Shown piece by piece: positions 1 to 7,605 of a stretch of 12,410 nucleotides of DNA. The DNA is from an uncultured Fidelibacterota bacterium. Its GTDB lineage: Bacteria > Marinisomatota > Marinisomatia > Marinisomatales > UBA1611. The position numbers and the translations under genes are program-made. The notes under the pieces were generated by a model, which was given only the letters and a program-made list of their open reading frames with translations, had not been told where the DNA came from and ran no database searches. The number at the start of each line of letters is the position of its first letter. Within the stretch, counting starts at the first letter, position 1. The DNA is taken from assembly GCA_913045415.1 (NCBI GenBank), contig CAJWPW010000012.1, positions 1 to 12,410 on the forward strand. The letters run 5' to 3'.

Positions 1-1772
1 AGTGATGGCAATTTATCTTCAAAATTTAGGCCAAAGACCAAACCTACAGAAGACCAGTGCGAACTTGGAATATTACTCGTGATATTTGCTACCCAGTTAA
101 ACTGAGTTACCAACCCTATAGCTAAGGGCGTGGGTGATAAATTAAAGACCGCAGAGTAACCTGCAGTAAAACCGTACCCCGGGGATATAAGACCGGCTCC
201 CATCTTGAAACCCATTTCCATATTCTTTGGAAGCCAATACCAGGAAAACTTTGGGTCTAATTGGGCCACCAGGTAGTAACTTAATGTTTGAAAGTTTTCC
301 CCTGTGGTATCCGATTTAAAATCGTACCAGTTCATTTCCAGACCAAGGTTTATATCCATTTGCCGAATTTTAAAAAGATCCCGCCGACCCAATCCGATGG
401 TATACCCTGTTTGTGCTGTATGGTTTTGAAGGGCTTGTTCAATTGAAAAAGGAGTTGTATAAGCAAAGGTTATAAACGATTTATCACCAAGATCTGATGA
501 GTCCCGTATTGCTTTCTTCATAAGTTTTGCAGCTTCTTTTTCTTTCTTTTTTGCTTCTTTTTCTGCCTTCTTAGCATCTTTATAAGACGACTTATCTTCT
601 TTTTCTGCATACCGCTCAACTTCTGTGGCTTTTTTTACTTTTTCTGCTGCTACAGCAGCAGCAGCAGCCAGGAGCCTTGCATCATTTGCTTCTTTTTCTG
701 CAGCAAGCATTGACTCAATTGCTATCGTTGCTTCTTTTTTTGCAGCATCCATTTCAAATTTAAATTGTTTTATATCTTGTGCATTTTGTTTCGCCTTCAG
801 CAATGTTTTTTCTGCTTCATTCGCTCTTAGTTTTGTCTCTTCCAATTTCTTTTTAGCTTCTGCTACTTTTTGGTTTGCTTCTTTAAGTGCTCTTTCAGTT
901 TTTTTATAGAACTCCAGAGCAATTGCTATTGTTCCTACATCCAATAAACCATGATCAACAATCTCTCGTCCAGTCCATTCCAGTTTATAGGCATACTTGT
1001 CCGGCTGCATAAAAGGAATAATTTTCTTTTCTAATTCCTTACCTTCTCCATTCGTAATGATCCGTGTTGTTTCTTCATCTTTTATACTATGGATAAATTC
1101 AATTGTTTGGGTTATCCTATTCTCAGTATTAAAATATTGTATCATTCTAAGATAAGCCCCTCTTTCCCAGAAGATTAGATGCCGACCAACAAATTCACCA
1201 TTAGAATCAAAATAAGACGATTCTACTACCTCTGCTATCATGGAGTCATCTTTATGCATGCTATAGTTAAAATGATAATAAAAATAGGTAAAGCCTAGTT
1301 TATCCGTAAAGGACACTTCAAAAGGACGGCCATCTTTCCTGCTTTTGACATCAGCTATCCAGCCGGGACGAATATAACTCAATTGGTCCGCATAAAGATA
1401 TTTATCCAGGCGCTGTGCATTCCCAGTTGTATGAAATTCTACTTTATATTCGGAACGTGCACCAGACTTTGACCAGAGTAAATGATAGGTTTCCTGCTCT
1501 TCCCTGTCTGCTCCAAACCGTGTGACCGTCTTGATCCGGGCGTCTTTATTATATTTGACCTGGTAGTAGTCTTGCCCATAAAAAGTCTGAGGATCACCCT
1601 TCAGGTCTAAAACACGACGGTATGGATTCCAATATTTGTAATGATCAATCGCCCCGACTTTAATGTCCCATTGTTTTATTTTTGGTTTTTCAGTAGCCAC
1701 CAAAAATGATAAAAATAAAAAAGAAACAAAAATCCAACTTAGGTTCGATCGATAGATTAGGCCAGCCCCCAA
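1..1772 (-). CDS. Exported coiled-coil protein with C-terminal beta-barrel-like domain (3' end outside window)
   Basis: The frame is open from the left edge up to 1772: 590 codons, no stop seen. I recognise no named family. The proposed start is TTG at 1772, which lies inside the end of the upstream gene; it gives a classical signal peptide (hydrophobic core WIFVSFLFLSFLVA, likely cut before TEK). No ATG gives that peptide; GTG at 1712 would remove it. Residues about 27-285 contain degenerate Tyr/Asp-rich strands such as VKYNKDARIKTVTRFG and YFDSNGEFVG, reminiscent of YD/MORN-like repeats. Residues about 288-430 are a long Lys/Glu/Ala heptad-like coiled coil including a run of alanines. Residues about 431-590 have alternating aromatic/polar strands and Gly-rich turns (TGYTIGLGRR, MEMGFKMGAG, VGLVFGLNFED), typical of an outer-membrane or beta-barrel domain. 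It is the last visible gene of the minus-strand operon, so a link to the two envelope proteins just upstream is inferred. Sure it is a gene; role unknown. Confidence 0.8.
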   Translation of the reverse strand, partial: MGAGLIYRSNLSWIFVSFLFLSFLVATEKPKIKQWDIKVGAIDHYKYWNPYRRVLDLKGDPQTFYGQDYYQVKYNKDARIKTVTRFGADREEQETYHLLWSKSGARSEYKVEFHTTGNAQRLDKYLYADQLSYIRPGWIADVKSRKDGRPFEVSFTDKLGFTYFYYHFNYSMHKDDSMIAEVVESSYFDSNGEFVGRHLIFWERGAYLRMIQYFNTENRITQTIEFIHSIKDEETTRIITNGEGKELEKKIIPFMQPDKYAYKLEWTGREIVDHGLLDVGTIAIALEFYKKTERALKEANQKVAEAKKKLEETKLRANEAEKTLLKAKQNAQDIKQFKFEMDAAKKEATIAIESMLAAEKEANDARLLAAAAAVAAEKVKKATEVERYAEKEDKSSYKDAKKAEKEAKKKEKEAAKLMKKAIRDSSDLGDKSFITFAYTTPFSIEQALQNHTAQTGYTIGLGRRDLFKIRQMDINLGLEMNWYDFKSDTTGENFQTLSYYLVAQLDPKFSWYWLPKNMEMGFKMGAGLISPGYGFTAGYSAVFNLSPTPLAIGLVTQFNWVANITSNIPSSHWSSVGLVFGLNFEDKLPS

Positions 1773-2632
1773 CTCATGAGAATGATCATTAGGGCAAAAA
1801 TAGAAAACCCTGCCAAAGATCCTAATTGGAAACGCTTATTGTAATCAATCACATCATCATCCAGTGTTTGATAATTCAGCACAATTGTTTCATGTTTCCC
1901 ATCATCCACAAATACATCCAAACGACCCATTACAAGAATGTCATTCATCATTTTTTCTTTTGAAGTTCTTGCATTGGGATCTATGGAATATTCTTCTGGG
2001 AAATAGCCCACTTTATGCCAACCGGGCAATACATCTACTGGGTGTTCTAAAGGCGAATGCCCAACCAGCTGATTATCTACATAAATGGGAAGGTCATCTG
2101 TATCGCAGATAATCTCCAATGTTGTCCGTTCCCGAGCGTCTTTCCATGAAGTTGGATGGGATATCTTCTGGGCATCTTTCAGGTTTGGAAAAACAAAAGA
2201 TGGATTTACATCCTTGGAGCGCACAAAATCTGCATAGGTTAATACAACAAGCACCTTTTGACCATTATCATGTAGAACCACATCGGAAGATCCAATCTTC
2301 CGGGCGCTATGGAAAGAGAGTTGAAGTGAATTATTTGACCAATCCAGTTGAATATCTTGAATCGGGTAAGAAGTTAAATTTCTTGTGAAACCAGAATCCG
2401 GTTGAATAATATGATAAAAATTCAGGATGAACCAATTTTCCTGCTCAATCCACCCGGCGATGTCGCTACGCTGAATGGGTTTAGAAAGAAAGAAGTTTAG
2501 TTTAAGGTTGGTCTCCCCAGATTCTGAGTTTGCAATATCGATGGTGGGCATTTCCTGGCTCATTATAGACCCTAAGATCAAGAGCCATAAAATGAATCCC
2601 CGCATGGCGAATTTTGGGGAAGTAGTTTTCAT
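1757..2632 (-). CDS. Exported AMIN-like/PEGA-like protein with C-terminal membrane helix
   Basis: 291 residues. The N-terminus is a signal peptide or anchor (hydrophobic residues 12-24, RGFILWLLILGS). Residues about 38-135 form a beta-rich domain carrying IAGWIEQENWF (58-68), then strands SYPIQDIQLDW and KVLVVLTY, an arrangement like the AMIN domain that targets periplasmic proteins to peptidoglycan or division sites; this assignment is by layout only. Residues about 170-255 resemble a PEGA domain (LPIYVDNQLVGHSPLEHPVD, then PGWHKVGYF). A final hydrophobic stretch at 270-290 would anchor the protein, with the bulk in the periplasm. It is a paralogue of the gene immediately upstream, sharing the IAGW-x3-NWF core and the GWH(K/R)V element but lacking the peptidoglycan-binding domain. 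Its ATG lies one base after the upstream stop, and its own end overlaps the next gene, so expression is probably coupled. Function not established. Confidence 0.88.
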   Translation of the reverse strand: MKTTSPKFAMRGFILWLLILGSIMSQEMPTIDIANSESGETNLKLNFFLSKPIQRSDIAGWIEQENWFILNFYHIIQPDSGFTRNLTSYPIQDIQLDWSNNSLQLSFHSARKIGSSDVVLHDNGQKVLVVLTYADFVRSKDVNPSFVFPNLKDAQKISHPTSWKDARERTTLEIICDTDDLPIYVDNQLVGHSPLEHPVDVLPGWHKVGYFPEEYSIDPNARTSKEKMMNDILVMGRLDVFVDDGKHETIVLNYQTLDDDVIDYNKRFQLGSLAGFSIFALMIILMSWGLA

Positions 2633-2633
2633 T

Positions 2634-4046
2634 TTATTCAGAAGATTCCGGATCCGAAACAGCGAGGTTGATTCTTATTTTTTGTGTTCTTCCTTTGGGG
2701 ACATAAATATCCTGAAAATCAGGAACTTTTATGGTAAACTGGGACGGTAATGCGTTCGGATCAATCACTCGCACTCGGTGCCAACCCGCATTAACAGGTA
2801 ATTTTTTGGGAACGGGTGTTTGTCCAATCAAACTTCCATCTATAAAAACATTAGCACCATCCAAATTGCATGTAAGCGTCAGATATGTTTTCCGTTTAGT
2901 TAGATCCGGTGGGAGTGTATTTAATATTTCCGGATTATCTAATTTTCTTGTTTCTTTCTTGATATTTTTTTTGATAGATGGTTTCTTTAATATTTCCTTT
3001 CCGGTCTCGAGAACATATTTTTCTTCAATTTGCGGCTTTTTTGCCTTTTCAACTTTTTCTGCCACGGAATATGAAATATCAGGTTCTTGATCTGCCAATG
3101 CGCGAACTAATTCTATATATGTACTTTCGCCGATTATCCCGTCCATATCCACGCTAGAGAATCCTCGATCCGATTGAAATTGGTTCACTGCACTTTCTGT
3201 TAAGGCACCATAATCACCATCTACGCCATTATTAAATACACCTGTTGAACCAAGGTCATACCCTAACGCTACAAGGGCTCTTTGGAGCGCTTTCACTTCG
3301 TTGGGCCGTCGTATCCCATTGCTCAACATTCCATAATCAATAATAAACGAAATATCAATATCCTTTTTGGAAATTGTTAATGGTTCTGCTGGCGGAGGGG
3401 CGGGCTTTTCCAGAACTGGTCTTTTAACTATCAAGGGTTGGGGTTCATTGAACTCATCCGCATTTTCTAGACTATCTTCTGTGGAGTACCAGTTGTTATA
3501 CCAGACAAAATATTTTTCCGATCCATATTTTTCACGGGCATAAATAAACGAATCATAAAAAGGAGACCCTTTTGATTCTGTTTCTGGAAGGATAAATACC
3601 CTGTTCTCATTTTTATCTTCGGATGAAGACACTTCAGTTCTGATACTGTCACTCAATGATTCCCAAACCTGAATCAAGATTACCCGACTTGCCTGGGAAT
3701 GGAAAACCTCAAAATCTTCGATTGGACGATCAAACAAATAGCCCAATTGGACTGATTCATTATTTTCTGTCGCTTCTAAATCAATAAGCGGAGGTTCTAA
3801 TCCAATACCATCCATTGAAGATTCATTGAGAGATGTACTATTGAGCGTAACGTAAAACCAATTTTCTTGACCAACCCACCCAGCAATATTTCCAATATCC
3901 ATGACATGACTTGTTACAATACGGAGCAGTGTCCCGTTACTTTTTTTATGGGTTGTTATCAGTTGAATTTCATTGGCATGTAATGTGGTGAGAAATAACA
4001 GTACAAGCCCAATCTTGGCCCCAAATATTGATCTTTTAAATTTCAT
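2634..4046 (-). CDS. Exported AMIN-like, peptidoglycan-binding and PEGA-like protein
   Basis: 470 residues. A signal peptide is clear (GLVLLFLTTLHA, probable cut after residue 24). Residues about 27-130 are the AMIN-like domain with IAGWVGQENWF (54-64), followed by strands ending in RVILIQVWES. A Pro-rich linker (about 202-222) leads to a peptidoglycan_binding_1 domain at about 246-317: NEVKALQRALVALGYD, DGDYGALTESAVNQFQ and DGIIGESTYIELV match the family's LQ-LGY, T-AV-FQ and DG-IG-T positions. A Lys/Glu-rich linker (about 328-384) precedes a PEGA-like domain at about 386-462 (ANVFIDGSLIGQTPVPKKLP, then AGWHRVRVID). The likely role is a periplasmic wall-associated protein; partner and activity are unknown, and no catalytic domain is visible. 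The start overlaps the 3' end of dnaG by 11 bases and the stop is one base before its paralogue, so it is in the dnaG operon. Confidence 0.9.
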   Translation of the reverse strand: MKFKRSIFGAKIGLVLLFLTTLHANEIQLITTHKKSNGTLLRIVTSHVMDIGNIAGWVGQENWFYVTLNSTSLNESSMDGIGLEPPLIDLEATENNESVQLGYLFDRPIEDFEVFHSQASRVILIQVWESLSDSIRTEVSSSEDKNENRVFILPETESKGSPFYDSFIYAREKYGSEKYFVWYNNWYSTEDSLENADEFNEPQPLIVKRPVLEKPAPPPAEPLTISKKDIDISFIIDYGMLSNGIRRPNEVKALQRALVALGYDLGSTGVFNNGVDGDYGALTESAVNQFQSDRGFSSVDMDGIIGESTYIELVRALADQEPDISYSVAEKVEKAKKPQIEEKYVLETGKEILKKPSIKKNIKKETRKLDNPEILNTLPPDLTKRKTYLTLTCNLDGANVFIDGSLIGQTPVPKKLPVNAGWHRVRVIDPNALPSQFTIKVPDFQDIYVPKGRTQKIRINLAVSDPESSE

Positions 4047-5784
4047 TTAATTCCTGTCGGAGTAAAATCACTTCGTCCAGTTCCTCTTGCGGGTTTTCTC
4101 CATTTGACTCTTTTTCACGAATCTGGATACGAAGTAAATGAATTCTTTCTTTTAAAGGCATAGATTTTAAGATTTTCTTGCAATCTGATACAATTTGTTC
4201 AGGCGGAATATTTTTAGGGTCCGCAAATAGGATTTGTGCCACAGAATCACGTTCATGCTTATCCTGAAAATACTCGATAATTACAGATGATTCCACCGAC
4301 AATTTCTCATCTAGTAAGAATTCAGCAACTTTTTTTAATAAAGGTGTTGTAAACAGGGTTAATGAGACATTTTCTCTAACATATTCGCGAGTTGCGTCTT
4401 TTTCCAGAGCTAATAATTGCAATAATTCGATTTGAGCTCGATCTACTATACTTGTGAATTTTGGAATTTCATCCCTTTGTTCAGTTTGGTCCGGATACTG
4501 AACCGGATTAATACGCTGGCTTTTCATTACACGAATAAGATCATGTTCGTCTACTATTAATTTTTCTGATAAAATACGGACAAGGTCATTACGAACAATC
4601 CCGTCCTGAATGTTCCGGATCTCACGCATAAGATCCAAGATGTACTGCCGTCTTTCTGCGCCTTCCAGAGATGGACCGCTATGAAATTCTAAATGAAAAT
4701 CAAGAAAGGATGCGGGAGATTCAATCGCAGATAAAACATCATTTCTCCCCTTATCTCTCACCCAATCATCAGGATCCTGATCCGTAGGCGGACGCACGAT
4801 GGTGGGCTCCATTCCTGCTTTGAGTAATACCCATCCGGCACGAACAGTAGCATTCCCGCCAGCCTTATCTCCATCATAAAACAAAACCGCTTTTTGAGTA
4901 ATACGGCTTAAGGCCAATGCATGTCTCGGTGTAAATGCTGTCCCTGAAACAGCCACAACCTGATGAATTCCTGCTTGGTAGAGTTGGAGAAAATCCATGT
5001 AGCCCTCCACCAAAACTGCATACCCTGTTTTTCGGATTGCATCCCGAGATGCTTGAAGTCCATAAAAGACATCGCTCTTTTTATATAGAGGTGTTTCCGG
5101 GGAATTCAAATATTTTGCAGGATCATCCACTTCAAAAATCCTTCCACCAAATGCAATGGGTTTTCCCGAAGGGTGGTGAATCGGAAACATGATCCTTGAA
5201 CGGAAACGATCGAATATACCTTTTTCTGATCGGGTAAATAATCCGGATTGATTAATATGAGATTTTGTAAATCCTTTACCGGTACACTGTTTTACCAATT
5301 GATCCCAACTGTCCATAGCAAACCCAACTTTAAACTGCTTCAAAATATCTTCTGTTAGTCCACGGTCTGTTAAATAAGTCAATGCACTTTTTCCACGCTG
5401 GGAGAATAAATTATCCTGAAAAAGTTTAACAGCAATGGTATGGAGTTCATATAATGAAGAATATAATTCAGAGCCACTATCCCCCTCTTCAAATTGAATT
5501 GGTATATTATACCGATCTGCCAGAGTTTTAATAGCTTCCGGGAATGTGATTTTTTGATATTCCATCAAAAATGAAAAAACATTTCCACCGGAACTGCAAC
5601 CGAAACAATGGTATATCTGTTTTGCAGGTGCCACACTGAAGGACGGCGTTTTTTCACCATGAAACGGACATAGTCCGAAATAGTTGGCACCACGTTGTTT
5701 CAAATCAACGTATTGAGACACCACATCCAATATATCTGCCGCGTCCCGGACCCTGTCTACAATATCTTGTGGAATTTTTCCCAT
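4036..5784 (-). CDS. dnaG: DNA primase DnaG
   Basis: Synthesises the RNA primers for the replicative polymerase at the fork, working with the DnaB helicase. 582 residues, the usual bacterial length (E. coli has 581). The N-terminal CHC2 zinc-binding domain has Cys39, His42, Cys60 and Cys63 (LCPFHGEKTPSF ... YHCFGC). The core has the basic FRSRIMFPI motif (about 194-202), KYLNSPETPLY, the TOPRIM glutamate motif VEGYMD (259-264) and the metal-binding FYDGDKAG (302-309; Asp304, Asp306). The remaining region, about 430-582, is the helicase-interaction domain, poorly conserved as usual. The start codon shares its A with the TAA stop of cvpA (TAATG), a classic translational coupling. The 3' end overlaps the downstream envelope gene by 11 bases. 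rpsU and rpoD, common neighbours of dnaG in other bacteria, are absent here. Confidence 0.98.
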   Translation of the reverse strand: MGKIPQDIVDRVRDAADILDVVSQYVDLKQRGANYFGLCPFHGEKTPSFSVAPAKQIYHCFGCSSGGNVFSFLMEYQKITFPEAIKTLADRYNIPIQFEEGDSGSELYSSLYELHTIAVKLFQDNLFSQRGKSALTYLTDRGLTEDILKQFKVGFAMDSWDQLVKQCTGKGFTKSHINQSGLFTRSEKGIFDRFRSRIMFPIHHPSGKPIAFGGRIFEVDDPAKYLNSPETPLYKKSDVFYGLQASRDAIRKTGYAVLVEGYMDFLQLYQAGIHQVVAVSGTAFTPRHALALSRITQKAVLFYDGDKAGGNATVRAGWVLLKAGMEPTIVRPPTDQDPDDWVRDKGRNDVLSAIESPASFLDFHLEFHSGPSLEGAERRQYILDLMREIRNIQDGIVRNDLVRILSEKLIVDEHDLIRVMKSQRINPVQYPDQTEQRDEIPKFTSIVDRAQIELLQLLALEKDATREYVRENVSLTLFTTPLLKKVAEFLLDEKLSVESSVIIEYFQDKHERDSVAQILFADPKNIPPEQIVSDCKKILKSMPLKERIHLLRIQIREKESNGENPQEELDEVILLRQELNEI

Positions 5785-6311
5785 TAGGGTTGAGACAATT
5801 GTTTCAAATATGATTCACTCAAAGCGACGGGATCTTCCCAGTTAAAAAATTCAACCATATTGATTCTGATCAAATTGCTTTTTTGAGCTAATATTGAATT
5901 GGCTTGAATAATATTCGACCATTTCTGCAACGGCAGAATGGCCATGATCCAAATAAAAACCATCATAATAAAAAACCCTTTGATCGACCCAAATACAAAA
6001 CCTAGAGATCGGTTCATCCATTGGTTGCTTTTCGAAAGGAGTGCAATTTGTACCATTTTTGTCAAGATTCTGGTAGCCATTAAAGTCACTGCAAATAACA
6101 AGGAGAAAGAAAGGAACATGCCCATCCATTCATCCATTTGCAATAGGTCATTCACTTTCACTGAAAATTTTGTACTATTGGATACAGAAATCAGAATTGC
6201 AAAGATGAGCCCAAGTAACCTGCCGAACTCTTCAATGAGCCCTCGTTTAAATCCAATCACACCCAGCAATACAATAAATAATAAGGCCAGACCATCCAAG
6301 AACCAGGACAT
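5784..6311 (-). CDS. cvpA: CvpA family inner-membrane protein
   Basis: 175 residues with four predicted membrane helices at about 5-20, 29-44, 63-84 and 102-126. It carries the family's two landmarks: a Gly-Phe-Lys-Arg-Gly-Leu-Ile-Glu-Glu-Phe-Gly stretch after helix 1 (20-30) and NRSLGFVFGSIKGF before helix 4 (100-113). CvpA was named for a requirement in colicin V production in E. coli and is widely conserved; its biochemical role is still unclear, with envelope homeostasis proposed. The short tail (about 127-175) is amphipathic and probably cytoplasmic or periplasmic. The ATG follows the yqeY stop with no gap, and its own stop overlaps the dnaG start by one base. Confidence 0.9.
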   Translation of the reverse strand: MSWFLDGLALLFIVLLGVIGFKRGLIEEFGRLLGLIFAILISVSNSTKFSVKVNDLLQMDEWMGMFLSFSLLFAVTLMATRILTKMVQIALLSKSNQWMNRSLGFVFGSIKGFFIMMVFIWIMAILPLQKWSNIIQANSILAQKSNLIRINMVEFFNWEDPVALSESYLKQLSQP

Positions 6312-6755
6312 TTATCCCAACAATTCCCTCAAGATCACGTTGGCAGTTTTTCCATCGATGGACCCGGCACCACGCTGCATAACAACCGGCATCACTTTGC
6401 CAATATCTCCCATTCCAGTTGCGCCCGTTTCTTCAATAATGGCAACAACTATCCCACGGATATCATCTTCAGACATCATGTTAGGGAGATATGATTCAAG
6501 GATACTCAATTCATTTTTTTCTTTTTCAGCTAATTCAGGTCGATTGGCTTTCTCATACATTGCTACAGATTCTTTGCCCTGCTTTACCAAAGTCTTAATC
6601 ACAGTCAAGCCATCCTGTTCCGATAGTTCTTTCCTTGTATTGATCTCTTTGTCTTTCAATTTTGCTAAAAGTGTACGGAGGGTTCCAGCCTTATCTTTTT
6701 CCCCGGATTTCATTGCATCATACATTTCTGTTTTAATTTTTTCAATAAAACTCAT
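6312..6755 (-). CDS. yqeY: GatB/YqeY domain-containing protein
   Basis: 147 residues from the preferred ATG at 6755 (MSFIEKIKTEMYDAMKSG). A TTG at 6770 would add five residues and overlap the upstream methyltransferase by 14 bases; I prefer the ATG because the family begins with this MSxxExIxxDMKxAMK-like pattern. Visible hallmarks: LRTLLAKLKDKEI (26-38), KQGKESVAMYEKANRPELAE (58-77), a Leu-Glu-Ser-Tyr-Leu-Pro motif (86-91) and GKVMPVVMQRGAGSIDGK (119-136). The fold is shared with the tail domain of the GatB amidotransferase subunit, which binds tRNA; a tRNA-related role for stand-alone YqeY is plausible but unproven. Genes of this family are often found next to dnaG, as here with cvpA between them. 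It lies one base after the methyltransferase stop. Confidence 0.93.
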   Translation of the reverse strand: MSFIEKIKTEMYDAMKSGEKDKAGTLRTLLAKLKDKEINTRKELSEQDGLTVIKTLVKQGKESVAMYEKANRPELAEKEKNELSILESYLPNMMSEDDIRGIVVAIIEETGATGMGDIGKVMPVVMQRGAGSIDGKTANVILRELLG

Positions 6756-6756
6756 T

Positions 6757-7581
6757 TTAATTCCCGTCAATTCTTTTCATGGCTAATAGAAGGTGATCTT
6801 TATTTGTTTCAAATCCAATAAATCGTCGCCCACCCAGTTTGGATGCTAGACCTACATCACCAGTTTTCATAAAAGGATCCACCACCCAATTCAATTTGAA
6901 ACTACTGGATTCAAGGATCCGTGAAAATAATTTTTGCGGATATCGCCCATTTTTTTCTGCAATTCCCGGAATATCCAACCAAAGATTCGATTTAACAATG
7001 TCATGATCCAATACCGGTTCATCTGATTTGATTCCCACGGCCCGTTGATTAAATAGAAAATCATCCGTTTTTGTTGCAAACCAAATATCAGATGTATCAT
7101 TTTCCCAAGTTTGATTTTTACTAATGGAATCATTGGATTTTTTTCGCCATGTAATCCGAGTTTGGATCTTAAATGTATTACTCAACAATCCATGATACAT
7201 CCCGGAATATTGCCATGGTGAAAATAGATAAATCGCACCAGTATTTTTCAGAACGCGATAGGATTCTTCCAACCAATGATTGTTCCACTGGTAATATTCC
7301 TGGAGTGTTTTCCGTTGCCCTGTTTCTTCAGCAGAATTCCAAGGATCTTCAGGTGGATCCGCGATGATTAAATCTATGGAATTATCCGGGATCTGTTTTA
7401 AGCCATCCAAACATTTGGCAAGGAAAAGTCCTTCCTCCATTCGATCAATGGAAAAAGACATGTCCTCCACTGTGCGAATGGCAGGAAGATATTTATTCAG
7501 GTCATCAATGGATAGACCTGGAAAAGTCTCCAGCGGATTGGTAAACAGGGGGGAATTTATATTTTGCGGTGAGTCAGACAT
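6757..7581 (-). CDS. Beta-class N4/N6 DNA methyltransferase-like protein with variant DPPE motif
   Basis: 274 residues. Motif order matches the beta class (CcrM/HinfI-like): a catalytic-region motif IV at about 71-78 (LIIADPPE), middle strands YRVLKNTGAIYLFSP, an NLWLDIPG segment (199-206), a motif X-like YPQKLFSRIL (214-223) and the AdoMet-binding motif I, VVDPFMKTGDVGLA (233-246), followed by GGRRFIGFE (250-258). Normally motif IV reads (D/N/S)PP(Y/F/W), the aromatic residue stacking on the flipped base; here residue 78 is Glu. Motif I also departs from DPFxGSGTT. The enzyme may therefore have altered activity, another substrate, or be inactive. No restriction endonuclease gene is nearby, so it would be a solitary methyltransferase. 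It sits 24 bases after the nucleoside kinase and one base before yqeY, inside a housekeeping operon. Target specificity cannot be read. Confidence 0.85.
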   Translation of the reverse strand: MSDSPQNINSPLFTNPLETFPGLSIDDLNKYLPAIRTVEDMSFSIDRMEEGLFLAKCLDGLKQIPDNSIDLIIADPPEDPWNSAEETGQRKTLQEYYQWNNHWLEESYRVLKNTGAIYLFSPWQYSGMYHGLLSNTFKIQTRITWRKKSNDSISKNQTWENDTSDIWFATKTDDFLFNQRAVGIKSDEPVLDHDIVKSNLWLDIPGIAEKNGRYPQKLFSRILESSSFKLNWVVDPFMKTGDVGLASKLGGRRFIGFETNKDHLLLAMKRIDGN

Positions 7582-7605
7582 CCGAAAATTTACTGAAAAA
7601 ATAAG

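Noticed and set aside
643..670. Short GCA/GCT triplet run that looks like a microsatellite
   Set aside because: It encodes an alanine run inside the coiled coil, uses mixed codons and is too short to call a tandem repeat locus, though slippage is possible.
625..909. A plus-strand open frame rich in Ala/Ser/Phe
   Set aside because: It is the reverse reading of the Lys/Glu/Ala coiled coil of the minus-strand gene.
6756..6770. TTG start for yqeY giving five extra residues
   Set aside because: The ATG at 6755 matches the family's usual N-terminus and sits one base after the upstream stop.
5938..6786. A 282-codon open frame on the plus strand opposite cvpA and yqeY
   Set aside because: Both minus-strand genes here have clear family motifs and coupled junctions; the plus-strand frame is low-complexity Ile/Ser/Asn-rich with no domain, so it is an antisense shadow.
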